In this document: positions 8,474 to 16,726 of the stretch, in pieces
Numbering within the stretch: the first letter of the stretch is position 1
How the letters are laid out: every line of letters starts with the position of its first letter
Origin: Maridesulfovibrio sp.
Lineage (GTDB): Bacteria > Desulfobacterota > Desulfovibrionia > Desulfovibrionales > Desulfovibrionaceae
Length of the DNA stretch: 64,000 nucleotides
Assembly (NCBI RefSeq): GCF_963677005.1
Contig: NZ_OY781616.1
Coordinates: 1,433,501-1,497,500, forward strand
Reading direction: 5' to 3'
Notes under the pieces: model-generated
Told to the model about the DNA's origin: nothing
The model's input: the letters and a program-made list of their open reading frames with translations, nothing else
The model's database searches: none
Made by a program: the position numbers and the translations under genes

Positions 8474-9373
8474 ATGGCTGAAAAGAGCAGAAACATAATT
8501 CAATGCCCTTTTTGTGACAGCAACCGTTTGTATTTCAGACGGGGTCTTGTCGCAGATATACTCATTTCGCTGGTAACGCCTGTGAGGTCTTACACCTGCG
8601 GTTCGTGCAGCCGTAGTTTCCGCAAATACGGAAACTACTTCACCAGCAAGCAGGCACTGATCCACATCTTCGGGCTGCTGGCGATAATTGCTTTCATCAA
8701 TCCGAGCCTGCTGCTGCCTGAACACTGGCTGCTCAAGGAGCAGGTTCCGGTCGAGCACAAAGTCGAAACAGCTCCGACCTCCGAAGAAAGCACCGACCCG
8801 CTTCCGCTGCTCAGCATGGCCATAGCCAACGCAACCAACAGCTCAATCGTCGTTGAGAACGGCACCATTTCAGTTGTTGAAAACGACCATGGTAACAGTA
8901 CCGGCCAACTTGCAGATAACAGTACTGAAAGCAACGGCACGGAAGGCAATGCCACGGCAAAAACCATAATGGCCTTCAACGGAACAGGGCTGACCAATTC
9001 TACAACTCCCCTGCCGGGAACCGCAAAACAGACCGACCAGCCGAAACAGGACCTTGGTCTGCAAGGCGGAAAGCTTCGTTCCATATACTTCAAGGCTGTT
9101 GACGGCAAAACAAGGATTGAACTGGACCTTGGCGGATCACCGCTTTCCTATACATCCTTTTTCCTGCGCAACCCGGATCGTCTGGTAGTCGATATTCACG
9201 GCAACTGGGAATACTACGGGCCAACGACCCTGCGCCCGGAGAACCCGATATTCTCCCGTTTCCGCATAGGAATATATGACGACAAAATCCGTATGGTAAT
9301 GGACCTCAAGAGCCAGACTCCGGCACCGAAAATAATCAAGACCGCCACAGGGCTTGATATTGATGTGAAATAA
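8474..9373 (+). CDS. Zinc-ribbon membrane protein with sequon-rich linker and AMIN domain
   Basis: About 299 residues. The N-terminus has two CxxC pairs (CPFC at 11-14, CGSC at 42-45), likely a cytoplasmic zinc ribbon. One membrane helix is at about 61-81 (ALIHIFGLLAIIAFI). The next 100 residues are low complexity and contain nine N-X-S/T sequons between residues 119 and 177, two of them in the E-X-N-X-T form. The C-terminal about 100 residues (IYFKAVDGKTRIELDL, DRLVVDIHG, FRIGIYDDKIRMVMDL) fit an AMIN domain, which binds cell wall in other proteins. I infer a cell-envelope role with a glycosylated periplasmic stalk. ATG 8474 follows GGTGGAG. A TTG five codons upstream is the alternative. Confidence 0.82.
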   Translation: MAEKSRNIIQCPFCDSNRLYFRRGLVADILISLVTPVRSYTCGSCSRSFRKYGNYFTSKQALIHIFGLLAIIAFINPSLLLPEHWLLKEQVPVEHKVETAPTSEESTDPLPLLSMAIANATNSSIVVENGTISVVENDHGNSTGQLADNSTESNGTEGNATAKTIMAFNGTGLTNSTTPLPGTAKQTDQPKQDLGLQGGKLRSIYFKAVDGKTRIELDLGGSPLSYTSFFLRNPDRLVVDIHGNWEYYGPTTLRPENPIFSRFRIGIYDDKIRMVMDLKSQTPAPKIIKTATGLDIDVK

Positions 9374-9405
9374 AGGGTTAGTTGAAAAAATCAACTAACC
9401 CTTTT
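9372..9405 (+). terminator. Terminator of zinc-ribbon/AMIN gene
   Basis: A perfect 14-bp stem (AAAGGGTTAGTTGA / TCAACTAACCCTTT) overlaps the stop codon and ends in T. Confidence 0.9.
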
Positions 9406-9507
9406 ACACTTTTTAATACGCTATATTCTATTCAAACCTTTTGGTTCAAACCGCACTCTCTACAGCAATGAAGTACTGCCAAAAGAAAAACGAAACCATA
9501 TAAAAAG

Positions 9508-9578
9508 GTTTTGGGATTCTTAAACCCTTTTGCAAAAGGGTTTAAGGCCCCCGGCAGGGCGCCCGCGAGGCCGCCGGA
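9508..9578. repeat. REP-like intergenic element, copy 1
   Basis: A TTGGGATTC box is followed by a perfect 28-bp palindrome (9519-9546, core CCCTTTTGCAAAAGGG) and a GC-rich tail ending GCCGCCGGAAA. The same order of parts occurs at 14493-14536, so this is a dispersed element type. It may also stop transcripts from both sides. Confidence 0.6.
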
Positions 9579-9586
9579 AACATCTC

Positions 9587-10366
9587 CTACCAGCTGTTGC
9601 GGACCCGTACTCCTTTCGAAGCCATGTAATCCTTAAGCTGCGGCAGGGTGTATTCTCCGTAATGGACAATGGAAGCTATGAGCGCAGCCGTGGCGCGTCC
9701 TTCGGTTACGGCGTCCACCATGTGCTGAGGATGCCCTGCTCCACCGGATGCGATTACGGGAATGGTGACACTTTCCGCAACCAGTTTGGTCAGTTCAAGG
9801 TCGTACCCGTCTTTGGTTCCATCAGCGTCTATGGAGTTGAGGCAGATTTCCCCGGCTCCGAGAGCTTCACCGGTTTTTGCCCATTCCAGAGCGTCAATGC
9901 CCATGTATTTACGTCCGCCGTTGATGACTATTTCAAAACCGGACGGGATGTTCTCTGACTTTTCAACGCGCTTCACATCCATGCCCAGCACGATGCACTG
10001 GGAACCGAAAGCTGCTGCCCCCTCACTGATGATGTCAGGATTCTTGACCGCACCGGAGTTGACGGAAACCTTTTCGGCTCCGGCAAGAAGCACATCGCGC
10101 ATATCCTGTACGGAATTGATTCCTCCGCCCACGGAAAAGGGGATGAAAATTTCGGAGGCCACTTTTTCAACAACATCGAGAAAAATACCGCGGCCTTCGG
10201 CTGAAGCGGTTATGTCGTAGAACACGATTTCGTCCGCGCCCTGTTCGTAGTAAATTTTTGCGGTTTCGACAGGGTCGCCGATGTCCACATTTCCTTTGAA
10301 TTTAATGCCCTTGGTGAGGATTCCGTTCCTAACGTCGAGGCAGGGGATTACTCTTTTACTGAGCAT
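9587..10366 (-). CDS. hisF: Imidazole glycerol phosphate synthase cyclase subunit
   Basis: Histidine biosynthesis: HisF uses ammonia from HisH to convert PRFAR to imidazole glycerol phosphate and AICAR. About 259 residues of a TIM barrel. The two catalytic aspartates are visible in CLDVRNG (Asp11) and [13 protein letters not shown], and phosphate-binding segments are in FSVGGGINS and [13 protein letters not shown] at 10364-10366 has AAGGAGG 7 bases upstream; an upstream start at 10390 lacks this. The start overlaps the end of hisH by 11 bases, so translation is probably coupled. Confidence 0.95.
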   Translation of the reverse strand: MLSKRVIPCLDVRNGILTKGIKFKGNVDIGDPVETAKIYYEQGADEIVFYDITASAEGRGIFLDVVEKVASEIFIPFSVGGGINSVQDMRDVLLAGAEKVSVNSGAVKNPDIISEGAAAFGSQCIVLGMDVKRVEKSENIPSGFEIVINGGRKYMGIDALEWAKTGEALGAGEICLNSIDADGTKDGYDLELTKLVAESVTIPVIASGGAGHPQHMVDAVTEGRATAALIASIVHYGEYTLPQLKDYMASKGVRVRNSW

Positions 10367-10997
10367 CGGAAACCTCCTTGCAGTATTCATAGAAGTTGGA
10401 AAGCAGTTTCAGACCGGGTCTGCCGCTTTTTTCGGGGTGGAACTGAACGGCCCAGAGGCCTTCACGCCCGTGCAGGGAACAGAAAGGCTGCCCGTAGGTT
10501 GTTTCACCGATCACATATTTGGCTTCCGGGGCAGGATAATAGCTGTGCACGAAATAGAAGTGCGATTCAGGATCAATGTCCTTGAACAGGACGCAATCCT
10601 GCTTGAGCTCGATCTGGTTCCAACCCATGTGCGGTACGCGGATAGGCACACCTTCGTAATCAACCCAGGAAGGATTGAACAGACGACATTCGCCGGGGAT
10701 AACGGAAAGGGCCTTGGTATCGTTTTCTTCACTGTAATCGAGCAGAATCTGACAACCGACACAGATGCCCAGCAGGGGCTTGTTCTGGTGGACCAGGTCC
10801 TTGAGCAGTTCGTCAAGCCCTCCGGAGGTGAGCTCGTCCATAGCCTGCCCGGCTGCGCCTACACCGGGAAAAATAATCCCCGTGGCTTCGGCAAGCTTTT
10901 TCTTGTCCGCAGTAATTTCATTGGGAATACCCAGCTTGGTCAGCGCACGCTTGACACTTGTCTGGTTTCCGGCCTTGTAATCTAGAATAGCCAGCAT
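10356..10997 (-). CDS. hisH: Imidazole glycerol phosphate synthase glutaminase subunit
   Basis: Class I glutamine amidotransferase, about 213 residues, that feeds ammonia to HisF. The nucleophile lies in [11 protein letters not shown] (family usual GICLGMQ, so one extra Cys), and the His-Glu pair is in [12 protein letters not shown]. The start [12 protein letters not shown] is the usual N-terminus of this family. AGGGGG lies upstream. The other his genes are not in the window. Confidence 0.95.
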   Translation of the reverse strand: MLAILDYKAGNQTSVKRALTKLGIPNEITADKKKLAEATGIIFPGVGAAGQAMDELTSGGLDELLKDLVHQNKPLLGICVGCQILLDYSEENDTKALSVIPGECRLFNPSWVDYEGVPIRVPHMGWNQIELKQDCVLFKDIDPESHFYFVHSYYPAPEAKYVIGETTYGQPFCSLHGREGLWAVQFHPEKSGRPGLKLLSNFYEYCKEVSDAQ

Positions 10998-11223
10998 GAG
11001 AGGGGCCCCCTTAAATTGTTAAAGCTTATATTGAACCGCAGGATAAAATTGTTGGTGTGAGGGATATATTTCAGGAAACCTTGAATTGTTCCCCAAAGAA
11101 AGGCTGCCTTGCAGGCAGTGCTTTACGGTTCTGTCCTATAGATAGGGGCTAGTAAAAAAACGGAAGGAAAACAAGAAAAAATATGCTGTTGCAATATTTT
11201 TTTATTTCCGGCTGCGTTATAGG

Positions 11224-12030
11224 CTATTTGGCAAGAATACGCAGATAAAGATCGCCTTTGAACGGTCCGAGTTTCCGGCCCTGTCCTTTGAGACGGATGG
11301 GACGTCCTATGACAAAATCACGGGGAAGCGTTATTTCCAGCGTCTTTGTCTTTTTACGGATTCCCTGCTGGACCGTTATGCGGACGGTGCGGCCGGGATG
11401 CAGTGCCGAGGCAGGGAAATACACGGTCTGCTCGTCATCCATCTGCCCCTTCATCCATGAGCCGATCCCGTCAAAAATCCCCGATGAAACATCTACGGAA
11501 GCGGTTTTCTCTCCCCAGCTTACATTCAGTTTACGTTCCTGAACCGGGGCGGAGGGTTTTCGTACAGTCCTGTCCTTGCTGATCTGGCTGTAGATGTCTT
11601 CAAAGACCTGCCGTGCGAACGGATCGTTCAGGATATCCTTGAGGACATCCTCCTCTTTCTGAAAAAAATACCTGCTCTGCTGAGCCCGATCAGTTTTATC
11701 GCGCCGGGCTTCACTGCGGGCGGACGACTGCTGCTTCCGGTAGGCCTGCGCCCCCTGTGAAGCTGTTTTTTTCTCCGCCTTGCCTGTAAATGTGGTTTTC
11801 TGTCGCGTGTATGAATTATCTTTGGCAGAGGACTTGGAACCGCTGTTGGCGGTCACGTTCTTGAGGAAAACATATGCCTCGTTCAGTTCCCGGAATTTCT
11901 TAGCGGCATCCGGGCTGGGGTTGAGGTCCGGATGCATGCTGAACGCGAGCTTGCGGAAAGACCTTTTGATGTCCGCCTCGGTCGCATCGGGACCGACGTT
12001 TAGAATGCTCTGTGCCTGTCTGGTGTTCAT
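11224..12030 (-). CDS. J-domain co-chaperone, DnaJ/CbpA-like
   Basis: About 268 residues. The N-terminal about 60 residues are a J-domain with the HPD motif (SMHPDLNPSPDAAKKF), which stimulates DnaK ATPase. A charged, low-complexity region follows (about 65-130), then a DnaJ C-terminal-like substrate domain (FPASALHPGRTVRITVQQG, GRPIRLKGQGRKLGPFKGDL). No zinc-finger cysteines are present, so it is CbpA-like (type II). It is the last gene of a three-gene minus-strand operon, 6 bases after the YkgJ-type gene, with only a weak ribosome site, which points to coupled translation. Confidence 0.85.
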   Translation of the reverse strand: MNTRQAQSILNVGPDATEADIKRSFRKLAFSMHPDLNPSPDAAKKFRELNEAYVFLKNVTANSGSKSSAKDNSYTRQKTTFTGKAEKKTASQGAQAYRKQQSSARSEARRDKTDRAQQSRYFFQKEEDVLKDILNDPFARQVFEDIYSQISKDRTVRKPSAPVQERKLNVSWGEKTASVDVSSGIFDGIGSWMKGQMDDEQTVYFPASALHPGRTVRITVQQGIRKKTKTLEITLPRDFVIGRPIRLKGQGRKLGPFKGDLYLRILAK

Positions 12031-12036
12031 AGCCGC

Positions 12037-12471
12037 TTATTCGTCGGTGATAAGTGCGTTGGGAGCAACATCGGGATCGTGCTGGCGCAGTCCTTCAGCC
12101 TTGATGTACTCCTTGCCCTGAGCCACGAAACCGGCATGCCCGGCCTTGGGATTGATACCCGGACAATACTCCTGAATCATTTCCCAGCTTGTTTCATCAA
12201 CAAGATTTCCGCGGAAAAACGGCCATGCCCGGCAGATGTCCGGCCGTCCGGGATGAACTCCGCAGCCGTTATCATAAAATACGCAGTAACCGTCTTTGCG
12301 GGAAACGAGACGGATTTTGCCATGCACGCATTCACTGTATTTTTCGACCAGCTCTTCCTCGGAAATACCGAGATGCCCGGCCAGTCTTTTTCTGTCCTTG
12401 GCGGTCATTATGATTCCGCCCTCACCCTGACAGCAATGGCCGCACATGCGGCACTCGAAAGCCTGATCCAT
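12037..12471 (-). CDS. YkgJ-family cysteine-cluster protein
   Basis: About 144 residues with the family's metal-binding cysteines: FECRMCGHCCQGEGG at the N-terminus, then YCVFYDNGCGVHPGRPDICR and a later YCPG. Members are described as zinc- or iron-chelating proteins of unknown role. ATG directly follows the TAA of the upstream CoA-binding gene (stop 12472-12474, start 12469-12471), so the two are co-transcribed. Confidence 0.88.
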   Translation of the reverse strand: MDQAFECRMCGHCCQGEGGIIMTAKDRKRLAGHLGISEEELVEKYSECVHGKIRLVSRKDGYCVFYDNGCGVHPGRPDICRAWPFFRGNLVDETSWEMIQEYCPGINPKAGHAGFVAQGKEYIKAEGLRQHDPDVAPNALITDE

Positions 12472-12894
12472 TTATATTCTGCCTGCTAAATTTTTATGAT
12501 CGACCATGAGACATCTGTCCTCAATGACAGTAACACCTTTTGGAGAAAGTATTTCACGCGCCTCAGGGCTGGATATGCCCTGCTGCATCCAGAAGATTCC
12601 GGGGGTGCTGCCGAGTTCCAGACACTCCCGTGCGTGGTCCGCACAGAATTGCGAAGCCCTGAATACATCCACCAGATCTATATGTTCCGGGATATCGAGA
12701 ACCGACTTGAATGTTTCAAGCCCCCATACATCCTGTCTTTTCGGATGCACGGGAATAACCTTGAAACCGGCTTCAATAAGGTACCGGCCGACCATATCCA
12801 CAGGTCTGCCGGGTTTGTCCACTGCTCCGATTACGGCAATGGTCTTGACCTCACCCAAAAGTGCGGCTAGCTTTTTTTCGTCAAACAGAAGCAT
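12472..12894 (-). CDS. CoA-binding domain protein (YccU-like)
   Basis: About 140 residues making one Rossmann fold of the CoA-binding family: IAVIGAVDKPGRPVDMVGRY near the N-terminus, YLIEAGFKVIPVHPK, then IDLVDVFRAS and IFWMQQGISSPEA. These proteins resemble the nucleotide-binding domain of succinyl-CoA synthetase and have no firm role. First gene of the operon with the YkgJ-type and J-domain genes. Confidence 0.88.
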   Translation of the reverse strand: MLLFDEKKLAALLGEVKTIAVIGAVDKPGRPVDMVGRYLIEAGFKVIPVHPKRQDVWGLETFKSVLDIPEHIDLVDVFRASQFCADHARECLELGSTPGIFWMQQGISSPEAREILSPKGVTVIEDRCLMVDHKNLAGRI

Positions 12895-13050
12895 GCAGGC
12901 TCCCTCCGAGCTTGTATAATTCTGAGCATGCTACAGTAAAGCCCGATTACTTGCAAAAGTTCTCTTTATATGCCCGTTTTTGGGCATTCCGCCTTTTTCG
13001 AATTAAAAATTCCCGGTTCCGTTTGAAACTTTTTTTAGGAGTAGGATACA

Positions 13051-14283
13051 ATGTCCGATTTGAACATCAATAATGTGGTGCCCCGTTCAGAACTTGAAAA
13101 ACGCTGGGCCAAATGCCGCCGTTTTCTCCCCGAAGCCGCCCCCGAGGCAGGCGGCCTGCTCTGCTTTTCAAGACTGCAGATTTATTATCTCTCCGGTTCA
13201 TTTGTCAACGGTGCAATATGGCTGCCTCTGGAAGGAGAACCCGTGCTTTTCGTTCGCAAATCCTATGACCGCGCGAAAATCGAAAGCAGCATCAAGACCA
13301 TTGTTCCATTCAAATCATTCAAGGATCTGCCGCCGCTCGCCAAAGAGGCAGGAAGGCCGCTGAGCAAAATTCTCGGAGCGGAAACAGCCGGACTGACCTG
13401 GCAATTGGGAGAAATGCTGACCTCACGCCTCAGCGAATACAAATTCGTACCCGGCGACAACGTGCTGGCCATGGCCCGGGCCGTAAAATCGGAATGGGAA
13501 CTCGAAATCATGCGCGAGGTGGGCGAACGGCACAACTCCGCACTGGTCGATGTGCTTCCCGAAGTCATAGAACCCGGCATGACCGAACTTGAAATATCCA
13601 AATACACCTGGAACGTCTTCTTCGAATACGGGCACGAAGGCAATATGAGGATGCAGACCTTCGGGTCCGAAATATTTCTCGGCCATGTCTCCGCCGGGGA
13701 TTCGGGAAACTACCCCAGCTCATTTGACGGCCCGCTCGGACTCCGGGGCGTGCACCCGGTTTCACCCTACATGGGCAGCGCAGCCAAAATATGGGAAAAA
13801 GGCTCTCCGTTGGCCGTAGACGCAGGTTTTGTGATGGAAGGGTACCACACCGACAAAACACAGGTTTACTGGTCCGGGCCTAAAAACTCCATCCCCAAAG
13901 AAGTGCTGGACGCCCAGTTGTTCTGTCAGGACATGCAGACCCTCGCGGCGGAAAACCTCAAGCCGGGCGCAATTGTCAGCGATGTTTATGAAATTGTTCT
14001 CGCCGAAGCGGAAAAACGCGGTTTTTCGGAAGGATTCATGGGACTCGGAGACAACAAGGTGTCCTTCATCGGACACGGCATAGGGCTTACCGTGGACGGA
14101 TTTCCGCCCATCGCCCGCAGATTCGACATTCCCATCGAGAAAGGAATGGTCTTCGCCCTGGAACCGAAACACGGCATACCCGGAATCGGCATGGTGGGAG
14201 TGGAAAACACCTTCGAAATTACCGAAACCGGAAGCAGATGCATTACCGGGAACAACTTCGATATAATCTGCATTGATAAGTAG
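13051..14283 (+). CDS. M24-family metallopeptidase (Xaa-Pro aminopeptidase-like)
   Basis: About 410 residues. N-terminal creatinase-like domain (about 1-150), then the pita-bread catalytic domain. Dinuclear metal ligands are all visible: Asp in LAVDAG, Asp in YHTDKTQ, His in GHGIGL, Glu in ALEPKHG and Glu in VENTFEI. It probably removes an N-terminal residue before proline or cleaves dipeptides in the cytoplasm; some relatives act on non-peptide substrates. AGGAG precedes the ATG. It is a single gene followed by a REP-like region. Confidence 0.9.
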   Translation: MSDLNINNVVPRSELEKRWAKCRRFLPEAAPEAGGLLCFSRLQIYYLSGSFVNGAIWLPLEGEPVLFVRKSYDRAKIESSIKTIVPFKSFKDLPPLAKEAGRPLSKILGAETAGLTWQLGEMLTSRLSEYKFVPGDNVLAMARAVKSEWELEIMREVGERHNSALVDVLPEVIEPGMTELEISKYTWNVFFEYGHEGNMRMQTFGSEIFLGHVSAGDSGNYPSSFDGPLGLRGVHPVSPYMGSAAKIWEKGSPLAVDAGFVMEGYHTDKTQVYWSGPKNSIPKEVLDAQLFCQDMQTLAAENLKPGAIVSDVYEIVLAEAEKRGFSEGFMGLGDNKVSFIGHGIGLTVDGFPPIARRFDIPIEKGMVFALEPKHGIPGIGMVGVENTFEITETGSRCITGNNFDIICIDK

Positions 14284-14465
14284 ATTTTTAAGGGGATAAT
14301 CCATCTCTGCCCTCCACATCCCTAAGACTCGAAGCGAAACTTCTCGCCTAAGGGCTGATGGGCCTTTGGAATCCCTAATAATTTATGGTTACTGTATTGA
14401 TAACATTCACTTTGATTTAAAATTTTCCTAACTAACAAAATCATATTTTGATAAGGCTTTGCCAT

Positions 14466-14478
14466 TTGGTCTGACTAA
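14466..14478. promoter_or_regulatory. Third FadR/GntR-type operator-like palindrome
   Basis: TTGGTCTGACTAA differs at one base from a perfect TTGGTC-N-GACCAA palindrome, the form found twice upstream of the FadR-type regulator gene at 17458-17488. Its position between two convergent gene ends is odd for an operator. It could support looping, or be chance. Confidence 0.35.
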
Positions 14479-14492
14479 GCGTTGTTAAATTA

Positions 14493-14536
14493 ATTGGGAT
14501 TCCAAAGGGTCGCGGACCCTTTGGCCGCCGGAGGCG
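14493..14536. repeat. REP-like intergenic element, copy 2
   Basis: TTGGGATTCC is followed by a palindrome (CAAAGGG-TCGCGGA-CCCTTTG) and the tail GGCCGCCGGAGGC. The order of parts matches the element at 9508-9578. Confidence 0.6.
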
Positions 14537-14584
14537 AACTCAAAATATCCAAAACGCGAAGCGCATCAAATCAAATTTCTTAAA

Positions 14585-14620
14585 TAAAAATGGCCGCTCC
14601 CGGAAGGGCGGCCATTTTTT
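14585..14620. terminator. Bidirectional terminator between M24 and hydroxy-acid oxidase genes
   Basis: Stem AAAAATGGCCGC / GCGGCCATTTTT with A-rich and T-rich flanks, so it can end transcripts from both convergent genes. It lies 46 bases past the stop codon of the minus-strand gene. Confidence 0.85.
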
Positions 14621-14665
14621 GCTATCTTTCATCAGGCGGCAACAGCAGCCTGAGCAGTGTTAATT

Positions 14666-15676
14666 CTACCGGTAAAGTATGCTGCTATCCACCACGGAAG
14701 CTTTGCCGACTCCGGTGAGAACCATGGCCTGAGTGAGTTCCGCCTTGAGCTGGTCGATGTATTTTTCAGCTCCTTCCTGCAGTTCCCCTACTGTGGCGAT
14801 GGAGAACGGCCTTCCGATCATTACTGCATCGGCACCGAGGGCGAGCATTTTGAGCACGTCTATGCCGGTACGCACACCGCCGTCCACCATAACACAGCAC
14901 TGACCGGCCACGGCCTTGCTGATTTCAGGCAAAACTTCAGCAGTGCCGGGACAGGAATCAAGCACCCTTCCGCCATGGTTGGAAACGACAATTCCCTTGG
15001 CTCCGGCTTCTACAGCCATGCTGGCTTCATCCGGGGTCATTATGCCCTTGACGATAAAGTCAGCCTTGACCGAACCGATGATTTCACGCAGCCGTTCAAG
15101 AGGTTTCGGGGTCACCGGACGGCCCATCTTTTTAAGGGTGATCAGTCCGGCTGCGTCGATATCCATGCCTACAATCCGGCATCCGGTTTCTTCCGCCTTA
15201 GCCAGTTTTTCGGCAAGTTCCTTTTCCTCCCAGGGTTTGATGAACGGGATGCCGTGGCCTCCCACTTCCCTGATGGCCGAAAAACCGCTTTCATGAATAA
15301 AAGGCGGGACACCGTCACCGGTACAGCCGATAATACCCTTGCTTTTGCAGGCCTTGAGCTTGGACGTAATATAGTCCAGCTCGCTGACTTTGCCGCCCAT
15401 ATTGAACTCAACTCCGCCGATGGGGGCTGCGATTACGGGGATATCCAGCTTGATACCCATAACCTCAACCGAGGTGTCCGGTTCACTGAATTCATGTATG
15501 GTGCGCATGTTCAGTTTAAGACTTTCAAGAGCTTTTACGTTGTTCTTGAAGCTCGTTCCGGTGCCCAGACCGCCCATGCCGGGTACTTCCCCGACGCAGG
15601 CATTGCCGTTGCACACCGGACAGACCCGGCAGAAACCTTTCATCATCTCACGGGCTTTGTTGCGTACTTCCTTCAT
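14666..15676 (-). CDS. FMN-dependent alpha-hydroxy-acid oxidizing protein with N-terminal Cys cluster
   Basis: About 336 residues of the lactate/glycolate oxidase TIM-barrel family. Visible FMN and catalytic features: IPVIAAPIGG, VKGIMTPDEA with the FMN Lys, IVVSNHGGRVLD with the catalytic His and adjacent Arg, and VDGGVRTG plus IGRPF for FMN phosphate. The N-terminus has C16xxC19xxC22xxxxC27, not found in classical lactate oxidases, which may bind a metal or Fe-S cluster. Electron acceptor and substrate are unknown. It is downstream of a TSUP permease and a FadR-type regulator, so it is probably regulated with them and acts on a 2-hydroxy acid such as lactate, glycolate or sulfolactate. Confidence 0.85.
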   Translation of the reverse strand: MKEVRNKAREMMKGFCRVCPVCNGNACVGEVPGMGGLGTGTSFKNNVKALESLKLNMRTIHEFSEPDTSVEVMGIKLDIPVIAAPIGGVEFNMGGKVSELDYITSKLKACKSKGIIGCTGDGVPPFIHESGFSAIREVGGHGIPFIKPWEEKELAEKLAKAEETGCRIVGMDIDAAGLITLKKMGRPVTPKPLERLREIIGSVKADFIVKGIMTPDEASMAVEAGAKGIVVSNHGGRVLDSCPGTAEVLPEISKAVAGQCCVMVDGGVRTGIDVLKMLALGADAVMIGRPFSIATVGELQEGAEKYIDQLKAELTQAMVLTGVGKASVVDSSILYR

Positions 15677-15901
15677 ACTTCTCTCCTTGGTCTAAGGCTT
15701 GGCGTGTCTGCATCAATGCATCACGCCGCCCTGCCGGGATTCAACTTGTTCCATGCCTGCCGGGGAGGACTGTCTTACTGCTGAAATTTTTCAGGCCGTA
15801 AGATTCATTTGACTGGTCGCCCTCGTATCAACTCACCGGTCAGGCTGGGCATAATGTTCCCGGACTTATCATATTTTCAGTGCAGTTCGTGCCGAATATT
15901 A

Positions 15902-16699
15902 CTAGAAAATGCTGAACAGCATTCTCGTGGCCACCACTATAAGAAGGATGGCGAAAATTTTCTTGAGCTTTGCCACCGGCATGCTGTGTGCCATGCGAAC
16001 CCCGATGGGAGCGGTAAGCATGCTTGCGCAGACTATACCTACCAGCGCGGGCAGATAGACAAATCCTATGCAGTACGGAGGCAGTCCCTCTACTCCCAGA
16101 CCTGTCCAGACATATCCGACAGTCCCGGCAAGAGCAATGGGCAGGCCGATTGCTGCAGCGGTTCCGATGGCTGTGTGGATCACAACGTTGCACATGCTCA
16201 GAAACGGTACGGACAAGGTCCCGCCGCCGATTCCGACCAGGCTGGAGAATATACCGATTACCCCCCCGGCTGCAAACATTCCCTTGGAACCGGGAACCTG
16301 CCGTGAAGCTTTGGGCTTGAGCCCGAAAAGCATCTGTGAAGCCACATAGTACAGAAATACAACGAATATCCCCTTGAGGAAATTTGTATTCATGAAGGAC
16401 GTAGAGATAGACCCCAGGAAGGTTCCGACCAGAATCCCCGGAGTTATGGTCTTGAAAATATCCCAGCGCACGGCCCCGCGTTTATTGTGTGAGCGCATGC
16501 TGGATATGGATGTGAAGATGATACTTGCCAGAGAAGTTCCGAGGGCAATGTGCATGAGATGCACTTCCGGTATACCCAGGGGAGGCAGAGTAAACACAAG
16601 GATAGGAACAATAACCAGTCCGCCGCCGATACCGAGCAACCCGGCCAGGATACCGGCGAAGACACCGAGAATGACAAAGATAAGCAGTGTAGAAATCAT
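15902..16699 (-). CDS. TSUP-family (TauE/SafE) membrane permease
   Basis: About 265 residues with about eight hydrophobic helices and the two repeated family motifs GLLGIGGGLVIVPIL and SLVGIGGGTLSVPFL. TSUP proteins move small organic or sulfur anions such as sulfite, sulfoacetate or lactate across the inner membrane. It lies 27 bases after the FadR-type regulator and upstream of the 2-hydroxy-acid oxidase, which suggests transport of that pathway's substrate or product. Confidence 0.9.
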   Translation of the reverse strand: MISTLLIFVILGVFAGILAGLLGIGGGLVIVPILVFTLPPLGIPEVHLMHIALGTSLASIIFTSISSMRSHNKRGAVRWDIFKTITPGILVGTFLGSISTSFMNTNFLKGIFVVFLYYVASQMLFGLKPKASRQVPGSKGMFAAGGVIGIFSSLVGIGGGTLSVPFLSMCNVVIHTAIGTAAAIGLPIALAGTVGYVWTGLGVEGLPPYCIGFVYLPALVGIVCASMLTAPIGVRMAHSMPVAKLKKIFAILLIVVATRMLFSIF

Positions 16700-16726
16700 C
16701 TTTTCCCCCTCACAAAAGGGTGTTGG

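Larger units (their letters stand above)
14284..14665. other. Intergenic region between convergent genes
   Basis: No gene is seen. The stretch contains a 13-bp inverted repeat (CCTTTGGAATCCC at 14363-14375, complement at 14496-14508), a REP-like element, a lone FadR-type palindrome at 14466-14478 and a bidirectional terminator. Confidence 0.6.

Noticed and set aside
9587-10997. HisF/HisH-like pair of a nonulosonic-acid or O-antigen cluster (WbuZ/WbuY type)
   Set aside because: No sugar-modification genes are adjacent and the catalytic motifs match the histidine enzymes well.
14657-15784. A long plus-strand open frame opposite the hydroxy-acid oxidase gene
   Set aside because: It is a mirror of a well-supported gene, has no recognisable domain and no ribosome site.
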